A stretch of DNA of 64,000 nt. It comes from Parascedosporium putredinis (taxonomy: Eukaryota > Ascomycota > Sordariomycetes > Microascales > Microascaceae). Location: the NCBI GenBank assembly GCA_949357655.1, contig CASHTG010000012.1, positions 3,038,001-3,102,000 of the forward strand, in the 5' to 3' direction. The notes under the pieces were generated by a model that had not been told where the DNA came from, ran no database searches, and saw only the letters and a program-made list of their open reading frames with translations. How positions within the stretch are numbered: the stretch's first letter is position 1; every line of letters begins with the position of its first letter. Below, piece by piece: positions 12,583-24,712 of the stretch. Position numbers and translations under genes: made by a program.

Positions 12583-15500
12583 CTTGAGGAAGGAGATATC
12601 AATTTGAAAGGGGGTCAGCCTTGACAGACGACCTTATTAAACCCGGCAAAGCACTCCAATAGGGTTGCTTCAGCTGATGTGTCGATTCAAGGGCGTGTCA
12701 GTCTCAGAAGATGCAAAGTTAGGGAAGAACGACCCCTCCCCTTGGCAGGAGCTGGGCTGGGGAGCAAGGGAGTGGGAGGACAGTAGGAGAATGGGAGGAC
12801 TAACAGGGTATAGTGTGCAAAAGAGGGTATCGTGCAGTGGGGTGAAATGCAAGTGAGAACAATGACTGGGGCGATCCAAAAGAAAATAGCCAACGCAGAA
12901 AACAAAAATAAAAATAAGAAAAAGATGTTCAAAATCAAATCAAGGGTGGGCGTGGAACAGTAACAGTCGTCAGGGAAGCAGGTTGTCGATTCTTTTCGTT
13001 CGTTCCTGCCGTCCGTGAGGTAGGAGGCTGATGGTTGGCCGTGAATATAATTCGATGGCTGAACAAGCTAGGGAAACACCGGTCAATCGTCAAAAGCTTC
13101 GTGGCTTCGTTATGCGGTCGTCTCTCGTTGGTCAACGTAAATGCGAGAACCAGGGGAAAACAATACGGAGTCTTCGCGTTCTCGTCAAGCAAGAATCCAA
13201 GAATCCCTTTTTTTGTGTGCTCTTCAGAAAAGGTATGAGCAGGAGAGAGAATAGGGAGTCCGTATGCGAGAAAATATCGGGGAGTGAGACTAGAAAAGGC
13301 AAGATTCAACAAGTCTGCACTTGCAGCGACTTCCAACGCGCGGGCCCCAAGAGAATTTGCGCTCTTGCAGTGCCAACGCCGGACCGGGGTCCTTGGTACC
13401 ACCACGACCCTTGACCAGCAGAGCGGAGACCGACCGGGAAGGGTTCTTGGGATGAACAAGGATGCAGACGCCCCCGGAAGCACCAGAAGAAGGCAACAAC
13501 GATTCCCCTTCCAGCCACAGACGCTGGCCCAGGGCACTCAAGTGATCAACCCCCATGTTATCAAGCCATTGGGCGGCATCAGGGTGCTGGCGCCACGTCA
13601 ACGATGTCATTGGGCACGGAAACTCGATGCGGAAGGGTTGGGTCTCTGTTTGTGGATCCCCATGTAATTGCAGCCACCACTCGAATAATACCCCGTACAG
13701 CTACTTGAGCTATAAGAGTCAATGGAAGTTGGCCGGACGGAGGTCAGGAGGATGGGACCGAGTATTAACTTCGTAGTTGTGGACTTAACCCTCTCGTCTA
13801 TGCAAATTTTCATACTTGGATGTTAATTGTATAGGGACGATATGAGGACAATCCACCCTGGACGTACGAAGTATTTTCTCTCCTACCCGCCAGCCATCTC
13901 GCTCGAAGTCTACGACCACTCCCTCCCTACATGGCGAGGTCGGCCCACCCTGTTACCCACCTTCAAGACGGGCTGCTCAGTCCTCAGCTCGCGTCATAAG
14001 AATACATGTCAAGGTGCGTGAATATTCAGGAGCGGTATTGCGCACAATCTTCATCCAACCGAATTCTCTCCGGGCACTGTACAACGTGGGGAGGACCAAG
14101 TGGCGGGCACAAAAAGCAGGAAATCACGGAGCATCTCCCAAACATGCTCCGAGGGGGCGGCCACACGAAGAGAGGAAATAACGGAAAACGAAGGGGGTAT
14201 GCATTAACTTGGAGCACAATTGGCCCGCCAGGCTAAGCCAACGAGGAGCTTCGCGGTGGGGGGCCAGGAGGTGCTGTGTTGTTCAACCACGGATCGACTT
14301 CGTGGTTGGATTGGCTCCTTGAAGATGTGATATAATATCAGGCCTCGGCGACGAAGGCGAGTCCATTATTAGCAGAAGGCTTCCCCGTCAGGCCACCAGT
14401 TCTATGGGTCCCTTTAATCCCGTGCTTTCGACTTCAAGTATACCCCCATCCCCCTGTCCTCGGTGCTCCAAACAAAGAAACCGGAGGAGAAAGGCGCCAG
14501 AGAAAAATTTTCAATGATCATCTCAATAATTATATGGGGGAGAAACATGGGGACAATAACAGAACAAAGATATGCGAGCGAGGACAACGATATCTCAAAA
14601 GCGCCGAGGCCAAAGAAATCCAGAGCAGCCTTCCGGTCATCCAAGCCGAATTGGATTCTTGATTGGGCCCAGTGTTGGCTGAGAAGAGTTCAACTCACTG
14701 CCACGAAATGTGAGCGGTCCCTGGCAGATTGCCCATTAGGCCTCATTGGGTACAAATCATTTGTCTGAGGGTGCTTGCGAATGTGCATGGCTGGGATATT
14801 GGGGTCGGGCGCGAATGGCTGAAGAGCGACGTGGTAATCATGGCAGTTATGGTGGGGATTTCCCCAACTTGTTGGGCCCAGAACACGGGAACTTGCCGCC
14901 CCAGACGCACACTCCAAGAGACAGCGAGCGCCATGATTCATCGCCGCCACCCTCGGCTGCATCCATTGCATCCATGGAGCCAAAACGGCAACTTTTTTGC
15001 CTCTCTACTTCTCACTCACTCTTTCTCGTTCAGCGCCCGCGGATGTACTTGTATTGACTGGCAGAAGTGGTACGTCTCAGTACCCGTTTCGGCATGCTGG
15101 GGTGTATCAATGTCAATGAGCGGTTTTCCTTTGGACGCAGTGGGTTAGTCAGTGTGCAACGTGGCTCGCCTCCAGCAACCTCGTCTGGACGACTCCTGCA
15201 TATATGCGGCCACTCGCGGCGGGATTTGCAGGCCGACCAGATTGGGGTAACGTGGTGTTGAGCTTGTCAGTGGGGGTGTCTGCCCGAAATGAGATGACAT
15301 GAGGCATATATCACTTGAGAAGAAGAAAAGAGAACAGGACATGGACTCGTATGAGCCCATCGGCTCGCTCTTTCCTCGATGGCCTTCAAGGAATCGTCCC
15401 CAGCCCAGAGGAGACATCTTGGGGATGACGAGGGTCGAGCTCCCTGGCACAAAAGTAAACAAATGAGGGTTGCTAGGCTCAATGTTTTCTCTTGTGGAAC

Positions 15501-17731
15501 TGGGGGCCAGTATGCTAGGGCTATTTTGGCGAAATATGGGTCTTGGTACGGATATTTACCAGGGGTTTGATTAGGGTTGACTAGGGCGTGAACGGTGACT
15601 GTTGTCGGATTTGGACGCCAAATCACCGATCAAATGAGCCGTGAACCCACCGCAGGAGGACGAAGTCGAAGTACCATCAAAGTGCCAGTACACTCGACTT
15701 TGGACACGAGCGAGGGGCCAGCTCATTCACAGGTTTATTCCAAGTATTCCCAGAGCAGTTCCTCCTCAAGCCATTGGGTCAGCGAGCGTCTGATTCCTTG
15801 TGCACTAATACCCGCGCACTAAAAGGGAAGGTCTCCAGGCACAATTCGAGAAGCATCAGAACGTTGAAAGAATACAGGCGAGGCAGACTGAGGATCTTCG
15901 CAGGACTCGAGGACTTCAACGGCTTTGTAGACCGATATCCCGCGTAAGAAGATTCAAACTCAACAACGTTGTGGTCTTGCAGCCGCTACGCGGAGAGAAG
16001 TGCGCTTTGCGGGATCACACCAGGTCTGTTAAGCTCAGGCAGCCCCCATCTCCACAAGCCTCGGAGGGTAACGGGCTCGGGAAGCCACATCACACTTGGT
16101 CATAGGACCCCGTGGAGCATTGGATCATCGGCACGGCGGCGGGTCCCAGGAAGCGCCATTTTGGAGCCAGGGCCAGCCAGGGCCAGCCAAATGCACTCGG
16201 TATGGGGGCAATGGAAGGCAAGAGTGATTAATTGATACGTCTGGTGCAGGGTACTGATGAAGACCCCTCATATCGCAGCGGTAATAGATGGGGTAAGAGA
16301 TATACACGAGATGTACGAGTATCCATCCATTGTTTGATACCAATTGTTGTCATTCCAACGGATGCAATGTGCCCCTGCACTTCGCTCATCCCTTGGGAGT
16401 CTACAACTCACAAGGAACCTTGCTAGTGGCTGAAGGCCTTGTGCTCTGCGTGACAGGTTGCTCATCAAATCAAATGGCTGCCAATGACTTGGAAGCATTG
16501 AAGGAGGGAGGGTAAGCCTCCAATGTCTCAGAGAAACTAAAGCCGGGAAGGGTTGAAGTCAAATTGTTCGCAGGAGAGCAAGATCAAATCCATGTACATC
16601 CGGAGATACTTCAAGATGTAGCGATACTCGTGCTTCATCGCATCAATATCATCCATGCAGTGTTGGGCATCAATGGTCCGTGTCATGCACTATGAGGGGA
16701 CATCCATGATCCCGAAAGAATTTTGGATCGGAAACGAGATCCCAAATCGAAGGGAAGCATTTTTGGGGGTTTAATTTTTTTAATTTTTTTCCTTTCCCTT
16801 ACTTCCCAACATTGCACGTAGTATCATCTTCCTGATCGAAGCGACATCCACATGCTGATTGGTGAATTATGAGTTCCCTCAAACCGCATAAGCAACAAAT
16901 TCCGCATCACTCAAGGGTATCCTAACTTCAGTAACATGTGCCGGTCTCCGATCGCGCCAGAGCCGCTTGCCCTCTTATTAGTAGAAAGACACTCCCTCGG
17001 GCGGGAGTGAGCCATCTTAAGCCCAGCCACTAAATATGACAGCCCTTGATATTCAGTGCAAAGAGGCGGTGAGCCATCTCTCCCTGTTTCAAGACGCACA
17101 GTATTAAAGAGTGTGGGCAATAGCTGGAGGAGACGCCAGATGTGGCTGGGGAGCATTGTTCACATCGGATTAGATAAAAGTAAACTGCCAAGAAATGGAC
17201 ATGTACAACACCATTCTACAAATCTCAGCCGTGTGACCGCCTCACAGAGTTCACAGCCTTGCGGTCGGTTTGCCGGAAGTGTTCAACATAATACATGTTC
17301 ACGGTTTGAAAGAACACGTGTGGCATCATGCAGCAGCAGCGCACGAAAGAGTAGCGGCAAAGGGCCCAAGTCTCAGTGCAAGAATCCATTCGTCTAAGTA
17401 AATAGTCGCAGAAAGGAACCTATTAACCCCTTCCAACAATTCCTCTGTCCAACACTAGCTTCGCAGGCCCGGCATATCCATCTTGAAAACTATGGTGCCA
17501 TCGAACATCATATGGCCAGCTATAACAAGAAACCTGCCAAACTCCAACGCCATGGGAAAGTAAAGTCAAACTTGATATTCGGGCGGAAAATAATTAACGG
17601 GAAAAATCAATATCGGATAACTGCGATTCAAGGACTCGAACGGGACTCCGCCAGGTCGTGTTAGAGGGGAACCTAGTAAGCCGCCATAGGAGGCCCGTGG
17701 CAGCCGACCCCGTCGTGAACGCAAGCAGGAT
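12583..17731. other. 5.1-kb intergenic region, no supported gene
   Basis: Both strands hold only short open frames with no recognisable domain, no consistent splice structure and chance-like composition. The left part is presumably the promoter and leader of the giant gene. The right part takes in the 3' flank of SNF7. Small details are a duplicated agggccagcc unit at about 16173-16195, an AT-rich tract at about 16768-16790, and a hairpin AACCACG/CGTGGTT at about 14284-14307. I see no tRNA, transposon or CRISPR. Confidence 0.6.
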
Positions 17732-18722
17732 CTAGACAAACTCTTGAGCTCCCTTTGCTGCCAATAGGATGCACAGCGGAACTTTGATGCAATTAAAGGC
17801 CATCTCGGCCTGGAGTTTCCTAAGCTCCTCTTCCTCATCGTCTTCCTGGACTGCTTTATCTGGGACTGTTGGGCCATCTCATTAGTTTCCAGCTTAGTTG
17901 ATGTGATTCGGACGGGGTAGGTCTCATTGACAAGGCACTTACTCTTTCCGTTGGCTACCGTAGGCATCTTGTGAACAGCATCGGATACGGGCACCGTGCC
18001 CGTACCGATCATCTGCTCATCAATTGCTCTTGCTGAAGCTGTTCTAGCTCTCGCTCCACATCGCTATCTTCCATCTCTCCTGACAAAGGGTTGCTCGTAA
18101 TCGCATTAACGATTTCTTCGCTAAGGACATTCTGTTCCCGAAGTCGCTCCCTACAGCACGGCGTTAGTTTACTACTGCAGTCAAGGCTTCACTTCAAGGC
18201 TCAGGAAAACATACATAGTTTCGTCAACCTTCTCCGGTGTCAACTTTCCATGAATTTGTTTCATGGCCTCGCCAACCTTCTCCATTGCAGCAAGGGTTTC
18301 CCTGTTGATGTTTGCTGATTCTATCGCGTTTATTTGTTGTTCGAGGGTTCCGATCTGCGCCTGGGTCTGCTCGATGGAATGCTCGTGTTGCTTCTTTCTC
18401 TTCAAAGCCATCTTGGCCGCTGTGCAAGAATGTGATAGGTTAGTTATGGATCCCTTTATCACCATCCCTAAGAAAATGGGGCTAGCATTGGGGTTGGGGT
18501 TAAAGATAGGGGATAGGGGAGAAGGGGGTAGACCGACCATTTTTGTTAGTAGCGACATGCTTCCTTGCGAGGGCGTCTTGTTCGTCTATCTGCTTTTGGA
18601 TATGCGTCTCTCTTTTCTGCAACATCTCAAGTTGTGACCGGAGACCAAGGATTGCATTTTGGGGCTGTCCTTCCGCTTCTGAGCCGTCGCTCCCCGCCAA
18701 ACCAGCCCCAGATTCCGGACAT
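17732..18722 (-). CDS. snf7: ESCRT-III subunit SNF7 (Vps32/CHMP4)
   Basis: SNF7 polymerises on endosomal membranes and drives vesicle scission into multivesicular bodies; in fungi it also serves the Rim/Pal pH pathway. Four exons: 18722-18538, 18419-18215, 18150-17943 and 17865-17732. The start MSGIWGWFGG is the usual hydrophobic N-terminus. Next comes NAILGLRSQLEMLQKRE, then the basic stretch KMALKRKKQHEHSIEQ, the helix ANINRETLAAMEKVGEAMKQ and, near the end, MIGTGTVPVSD. The acidic tail DDEEEELRKLQAEMAF is family-typical. Two frame breaks must be bridged: 18692-18695 (G run in the start region) and about 18021-18026. The raw frame runs on to a TAG at 17732, but one more T at 17795-17797 would give a stop right after EMAF and the usual length of about 220 residues. 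Intron 1 has an unusual GTCGGT donor. It is divergent from Ten1. Confidence 0.92.
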
Positions 18723-19468
18723 ATCGCCCAAATCAGTGACTTCGAGTTCGTCTGGGCTCAGGTGCTAAAGGGATCTCAAGGCTCGTGGTCGGGTCGAAGG
18801 AAAACACGCGGACGTCGACACGATAGGGAGTGAAGAAGATCAAGTGGCGGGTATTGATGGTGGGGTAAAAATAGGCGGCAATCTGAAGTCGTTGGGACGA
18901 GGTTGGCTCTGATTCGACTTCGCTACAGCTACCTCGTGGAACTTGTCAAGAAATACGTATCCTTCGTCGCTATCTAGCAGTCGATTCTCAGAAGCGCCGT
19001 CTTCACGACCGGGGGATGCCAGAAAGTCGGTTATGGAATGAATAGCACTCCGAATGTTGTTCCTAGGCAGGTCACGATGGACACTGGCCGATGACGAAGG
19101 TTTCCCACCGACTGATATTGTTTTGCCATTATTTATCCGGGATCCCCACTCTTGCACGTGAGAGGCAGATGCTGAGCCGAGCCGGTTTGTTGAAGCCTGG
19201 AGATCGATTACGCTGGTGATAACTCGGCTGAGTCATTCCCATAATTTTCTTGAAGCATGCAAGGCCGGCTGGCTTGTTACGACATTAATACTCTTTCAAA
19301 AACAATATCTATTTTCACCACCCTAGAAAGAAACAGAAAGAAAGAAGTCGAGAAATGGCATGTTTCAAGAAAGGCTAGACTCAGTCAGGTGACACTGTGA
19401 TCCGTAGACGTGGATGGTTGTGAGTGAGGCTATCTCACATCACCTCACACGACTGGGCAACCGTACAA
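18723..19468. promoter_or_regulatory. Shared divergent promoter region of SNF7 and Ten1
   Basis: The 746 bp between the start codons of SNF7 (minus) and Ten1 (plus) must hold both promoters. A minus-strand open frame at 18840-19157 lies here but contains no ATG (its first codon is GTG). A CACGTG-like site (gcacgtgag) lies at about 19153. Confidence 0.6.
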
Positions 19469-20041
19469 ATGCCGGTCCCATCTCAACTCTGCTCACTCTC
19501 TGATCTTCCAGCCCGGACCATAGGTGATAAGGTCCGATTTCTAGGATGGTATGGACGTTCACTTTGGCTGAATAGCTTCAATGCTAACCCTTGATAAAGC
19601 GTTATATCGTACGACGTTGGAACGGCCACCTTGACTCTGGGACATAGGTTCCTTGATGGAAGCCAGGTTCGGGCGTCCGTTGACATGCGCCCGAGGCTCG
19701 AGTCGTTAAAGTCCGAGGACACCCGACAGGGGCAGTGGCTTAATGTAATGGGCTACGTTACGTTTATCCGGGCTAGCAACGATGAACAGCTCGTGGGAGT
19801 CCAAGCCATCCTTCATTGGGCAGCAGGAGCCGTCGATATCGACAAATACGAAACCGTTGTTGAGCAGGAATCCGCGACTTTAAAATCCATTCCCCCTAAG
19901 ACCTCGCCCTCGAGATATCTGGTGTCTACAGCGGAGAACCGGCCTTGGCCCATCCCTTCTTTATGGCGACCCCATCACTTGGACACTCTCGTTGCGAGTT
20001 CCGGAAGTTGGGAAACTCTCGCCTACCCACCAAGCCCTTAA
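19469..20041 (+). CDS. ten1: Telomere-capping CST complex subunit Ten1
   Basis: Ten1 is a small OB-fold protein that joins Stn1 (and Cdc13/Ctc1) on the single-stranded telomere end and limits telomerase and resection. Two exons: 19469-19548 and 19600-20041, with intron donor GTATGG and acceptor AAAG. The joined protein starts MPVPSQLCSLSDLP, continues IGDKVRFLGC then VISYDVGTATLTLGHRF. It carries the family-typical LESLKSEDTRQGQWLNVMGY and VQAILHWAAGAVDIDKYE. This is the order of strands in fungal Ten1. The tail of about 60 residues after this region shows no motif. Length is about 173 residues. The first exon is too short to stand out alone. It needs no frame correction. Confidence 0.85.
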
Positions 20042-21710
20042 CAGCCAAATTCTCCGCCTTAGTCGCACCTTCCTCCCTTTCTTATTCAAAGGAACCCTTC
20101 TTGGCGCCCTCACAATCTTTGTTGGAGGGATATCCATTCTGATATCATTGCAAGATCTCTTAAAGCTGTCTATATCAACGCTATGCCCCCACTAGGGCCT
20201 CATGCAGAGAAGGCATTCTCGATTCTATGGGATCTAACTATGTGGTTTCTGTATATTCCTGGCTCATTTATACAAGGGACGCGTAGCACTGAGTACATAG
20301 TCCATTTTTGGGCAATATGGCAATACTGTAGCGAAACAACATCCCGTGCCACCAACATACCATACCCCCTCGACGTGGGCAGAAGGGAGCTACCGAGGGT
20401 CTAGCGCAAGTTAGAAACGATGAGTATCATTTCCCCGCCCGTTCGATAGCGGGGAGACGTATCGAGGGATCTCGATCACGGGTTGCAGTACTAGGGCAGA
20501 CCATGTCTATCATTTTATGTTCCGCCGTACCCCAGAACGCCACATCATACAAGGGAACAGTCTAGAACGGTTCTGCGATCCCTCGATATCACTAGACCTC
20601 CTAGGTATCTGGAGTGTACCACTAGGACATAACCCTTTGATGGAAATCAATGGGGGAAAAAAAGAAAGAAAAGTAAAGCCATGTCTCCGCTCACATTCTT
20701 GCCCTATGTGTCCCTCATCCTTGGAGCTGTTGGTCCTCCGGTTCTTAAAAAACATTTTTAGGGCGGAAGGACATCTAGATCGATGGAGGCTCTAGATTCC
20801 GAGCTCCAAAATCGAGGCCATAATTTCAAAGTATCTCTCCTCCCGTCCACTTAGGCTTAGCTTGCGTGTCCCCATTTCCTTGTCAAAGAGCCTGATTTGG
20901 TCTTCACTCCGGTCCGAGAACCCTGGAAGTGCGTCGATGGCTCAACGGCCGCCATCCTCCCCGTCTGCGACAGTGGGCACGATCAACCCCTTCGATCGAT
21001 GCTTCGACCCGAACTACCCGTATCATCGGTAGAAAAGTGAGGGGCCGTTCCGTTGTGATTAGCGAACGGCATAGATCATCCAGTGTTGATGAGGCTGCAG
21101 TTGAGCAATGGAAAGGGTTGGGTCGCTGTGCAAGAAGGTAAAGGCAGAAGGACATATCATCTAGATGATCACCAAAAACTAGCTCTCAGTGAACCCTGTC
21201 TGTCTCGTCCTTCGTAGCTCTTAATTCAAGAGAGTGGGCTACGTCCCCCTCTGGAAGCACGGCCCCGATATGAAATCACCCACCGAAGTGTGCATCCCAG
21301 ATATGGCCGAATGCGGAATCACGACCATCCAACCGATGACTGAGGCCACCCTTTTCATTCGTCCCGGCTCTCGCTTCCGATTCGGAACCAAAGGCGGACG
21401 GTGTGCGTCCCAGCCACCTCCGCTTTACCTTCGCAGGCACTCTCTAGGCCAGATGGAAGATAAGCTTGCCCTCTTCTTGTGCGACTTCGAGGTTTATTGT
21501 GATTCGATGTTGTGAGGCGACTCGACGTGCTAGCTTACAGGATTCGCGATGGTTGTGTATCTTTATACCCTGAACCAACATCCGAAATGAATCCAAGTTG
21601 CGGCTTCGTGTGATATTGCCTCGAAAGGCCCACTTGATCCTCGCCTCGCTGCACCTCCCTTTAGACTCGCTGGTGATTGATTGCTGCCAAGCACACTGGT
21701 ACTGCGTTTA

Positions 21711-21746
21711 CCTGGCTTACCTGGCTTCCCTGGCTTCCCTGGCTAC
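21711..21746. repeat. Four tandem copies of a 9-bp unit (cctggcttc)
   Basis: Read directly: cctggctta, cctggcttc, cctggcttc, cctggctac. It lies in non-coding sequence between Ten1 and the xylanase. Confidence 0.9.
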
Positions 21747-22045
21747 CCGCTCCATTTTACCGGGTGACAAGGGAAACAGAAAAAACTCAATGTTGAGGCC
21801 TGACATTGCTCTTGAACCGACTGCTTGGGTCATTTCCAGCCGCCTCGACGGCTGCTATTCCTGGGCCGATATTACAGTTTTATGAAGTCGCACATGGTAT
21901 ACCTTATAATCTGCACTCACGGGGCGGATTTTTGCGGTACCGCAGCGATGGGGAGGGAATCCCTTCACGCCACCAACCTTTTATCCCTCTCTGCTTCGGC
22001 GTTGTTGGAGGACGACCAAAATCACAAGGGTGTGCCCGATTTTCA

Positions 22046-22052
22046 GGCTAAA
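22046..22052 (+). promoter_or_regulatory. Possible XlnR/Xyr1 site GGCTAAA upstream of the xylanase
   Basis: The string ggctaaa matches the binding consensus of the fungal xylanase activator XlnR/Xyr1. It lies about 830 bp before the GH10 start codon, in the same orientation. One copy of a 7-mer is weak evidence. Confidence 0.25.
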
Positions 22053-22882
22053 AAGGGTAGGCCGTTCAGATGCCTTCCTCCCCGATAGCGAACCGCTTTT
22101 GCTCGCCCGGGCGTGCCTACTGCAGGGCGTACCGCCCACCGCGCTGCATGACACCATCACGTCGAATTCTAACCACCTCGCGATATCACGGAGCCCTATA
22201 CCGCGTGTGCAAACAGTCTTGTTGGCGGCGATGCCCACGCCCATCCAAGCCGCTTCCGTGTTTGGGCCTTCAATGAAAGCCTTTCGCAATGTACGAAGCA
22301 TATACTTGATAACACGGAGCGGGGAACTTTGTTCCCTGATTTAACCCTTCAAGTCATAGCATTTTTTATAGACGAAGGGAAACCTGGGCCGGAGGATGTA
22401 GATGGATCCTGGGAGAGTAGAAACACGAAAGGCGACCAATACTCATGCACCCGGTTCGGTGAATTGCATGCTATACGTATCCGCCATGTTTGCCGGCTGA
22501 TATCAATGCGCATCGTCTAACCTCATCCGATGAACCCTACGAGCTTCTGCCCTCGCTTCAGAAGATAATAACCATCAGACGACGTATCCCACGAACCCGG
22601 GACCTTTGCAAGTAGGAAAAGGAAATTAAGCAATATGGTCATCCATATTAAACCAACAGGTTGATGGGTCGAGCACCAAGACTTGTAGCGCGCAGACTGA
22701 GCGGGCGAATTGCGAGGTCTGCGCGTGTGATTCCCTTTAAGAAGCAGTAACCGATCTCCACCCTTGACCAGTTCGAACCCAGAGATATCCTTCAACGTGG
22801 TTAACGGCTGTTCCAAGTTGTGCTGTGTGAACTTCAGGTCCTTCCTTCCTCGCTATCTCTCTCGCAGCCCTCCAAGCTAAAA

Positions 22883-24712
22883 ATGCAATCCTTTACCTTG
22901 CTGATAGCCGTGTTGGCTACGGTATCGCCTGCCTCAGCTCAGCTTAACACACTGGCCAAAGCCGCCGGTCTTTTATATTTCGGAACGGCGGTCGATAATC
23001 CAGGCCTTAATAACCAGCAGTACATGTCCATAGCTAGGGACACCAAGGAATTCGGTCAAGTAACTCCCGCGAACGGCCAGAAATGGGATTCCACAGAACG
23101 AAGCCAGGGCCAGTTTAGCTACGGAAATGGTGACGCAGTGACTACAGTCGCCAGGCAAGCTGGACAACTTCTCAGGTGTCACACGCTTGTTTGGCATAGC
23201 CAGCTTCCTAGCTGGGGTAAGTGATTCTATCGCACTACCTCTCAAATAGAGGCCGAGCAAGTTAACCTGTGGGCTGTGCAGTGAGCAACGGCTTCTCCCG
23301 GGATCAAATGGAAAGTGTCATCCGCACTCACATCCAGAATGTCGGTGGCCACTACAAGGGCCAGTGCTACGCCTGGGATGTGGTGAATGAAGCACTTGAA
23401 GACAACGGCCAATACCGCCAAAGCCCCATGTACCGTGCTATGGGTGCGGACTTCATCCCTTTTTCCTTCAAGGTCGCCGCCGAGGTCGACCCCAGTGCCA
23501 AGCTTTACTACAACGATTACAACATTGAGCACCCCGGTGCTAAGGCCACTGCCGCGCTCGAGATTGTCAAGAACATCAAAGCGCAGGGCGCTCGCATCGA
23601 CGGAGTCGGAGGCCAGGGCCATTGGATCGTGGGGCAAACACCAAGCAAGCAAGACCTTATGAGTGTGCTTGCATCGTATGCGGCTCTCGTTGACGAGGTG
23701 GCGTATACCGAGATTGATATCCGCCACTCCAGTGTCCCTGCAAGCCAGTCTGCCAGGGAACAGCAGGCCAAGGATTACGTTTCCGTCGTTGATGCGTGCT
23801 TACAAACGCCGAAGTGTATTGGTATCACAATCTGGGACTTTGCAGACCAGGTAAGCTCATTCGTGAGACGCGCAGCTGCTACACCGGCTTAACCTTGATG
23901 CACAAACTTGCCGAGATCTATGCTAACGAAGGCTTTTATTGCCTAACCGCAGTATAGTTGGGTTCCATCAACCTTTAACGGCCAAGGAGAGGCGTGCCTT
24001 TGGGACAACAACCTCAACAAGAAGCCTGCCTATACCAGCCTCGTGAACCATTTCCAAAGCGTTGCGTCGCAGAGGGACCTGCCACTACCAGCACTAGCAC
24101 CACGAGCACCACAAGCTCGTCTACGCGTAAGTACTGCAGGGCTCGCGTCCTCACCCCACCCCAAAACATGCGCCGAGCAGCGTCTAATCTCTCTCCATGG
24201 ATCTTTAGCAGCCCAAACTACCACTGTTGTGCAGACATCAACCGTCACACTCACGCAAGTCTCTACGGCGACGGCTACAGTTACAGCAATCACCACATCG
24301 GTACCGGAGCCGGAAACGGTGGTTACAACATCTGTGTTGACCATTGTGACGACCGTCTCCGACTGCAGCTCTGGGCCGGCCACTTCTGCGTCGGAATCCG
24401 CGCTAGAGTCGCCAAGTCACGAGGCGTCAGAGGAGCTCCAGACCACTACGGTAGCGGCGGAACCAACGCAAGCCACTCCCACTCCCGCTCCCGAGACCCG
24501 CACCGTCACGGAGGATGTGACAGAGACGGTTACGGCCACATCCGTTTCCACTATCAGGTCTACCATCACTTCATTTACGGACCCCCGCGCCAACAGCTGC
24601 ACCCGTATCGCTGTATGGCCAATGCGGTGGCACCAGCTGGACGGGATATACTGTGTGCGCCTCAGGGGCTACGTGCCAAGCGCTTAATGACTACTACCAC
24701 CAGTGTTTGTAA
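22883..24712 (+). CDS. Secreted GH10 endo-1,4-beta-xylanase with C-terminal CBM1
   Basis: It hydrolyses internal beta-1,4 bonds of xylan outside the cell. Exons: 22883-23216, 23282-23850, 23953-24126 and 24209-24712, with GTAAGT/GTAAGC donors. The signal peptide is MQSFTLLIAVLATVSPASAQ. The GH10 barrel follows at once (LYFGTAVDN). It carries the acid/base Glu in WDVVNE (about residue 148), the nucleophile Glu in YTEIDIR (about 255), and later TIWDFADQ and YSWVPSTFNGQGEACLWD. A Thr/Ser linker (ATTSTSTTSTT) and a long Thr/Val/Ser-rich stretch lead to a cellulose-binding CBM1 (GQCGG, then CASGATCQ and ending YYHQCL). Frame breaks: one base is missing at 24074-24076, and the phase shifts by two (equivalent to minus one) around 24584-24608, just before the CBM1. 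With these repairs the protein is about 527 residues. Without them the linker and CBM1 are lost. Confidence 0.93.

Larger units (their letters stand above)
20042..22882. other. 2.8-kb intergenic region between Ten1 and the xylanase
   Basis: No gene is supported; open frames are all under 110 residues and have no motif. It holds a 12-bp inverted repeat (tatcgagggatc near 20458 and its complement near 20580), a 14-bp palindrome atcatctagatgat at 21156-21169, and four 9-bp tandem units at 21711-21746. A GGCTAAA motif at 22046-22052 lies about 830 bp upstream of the xylanase start. Confidence 0.55.

Noticed and set aside
12935..13537. 200-codon minus-strand frame upstream of the giant gene
   Set aside because: No motif, mixed composition, and overlapping frames on both strands of similar length. 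Looks like chance in a promoter region.
17600..17730. tRNA-like sequence with a GTTCGAGTCC box on the minus strand
   Set aside because: The arm next to the box does not pair and no matching acceptor stem or D-arm was found. A second candidate near 63080-63120 failed in the same way.
18840..19157. 105-codon minus-strand frame between SNF7 and Ten1
   Set aside because: It contains no ATG and has no visible domain; it lies in the shared promoter.
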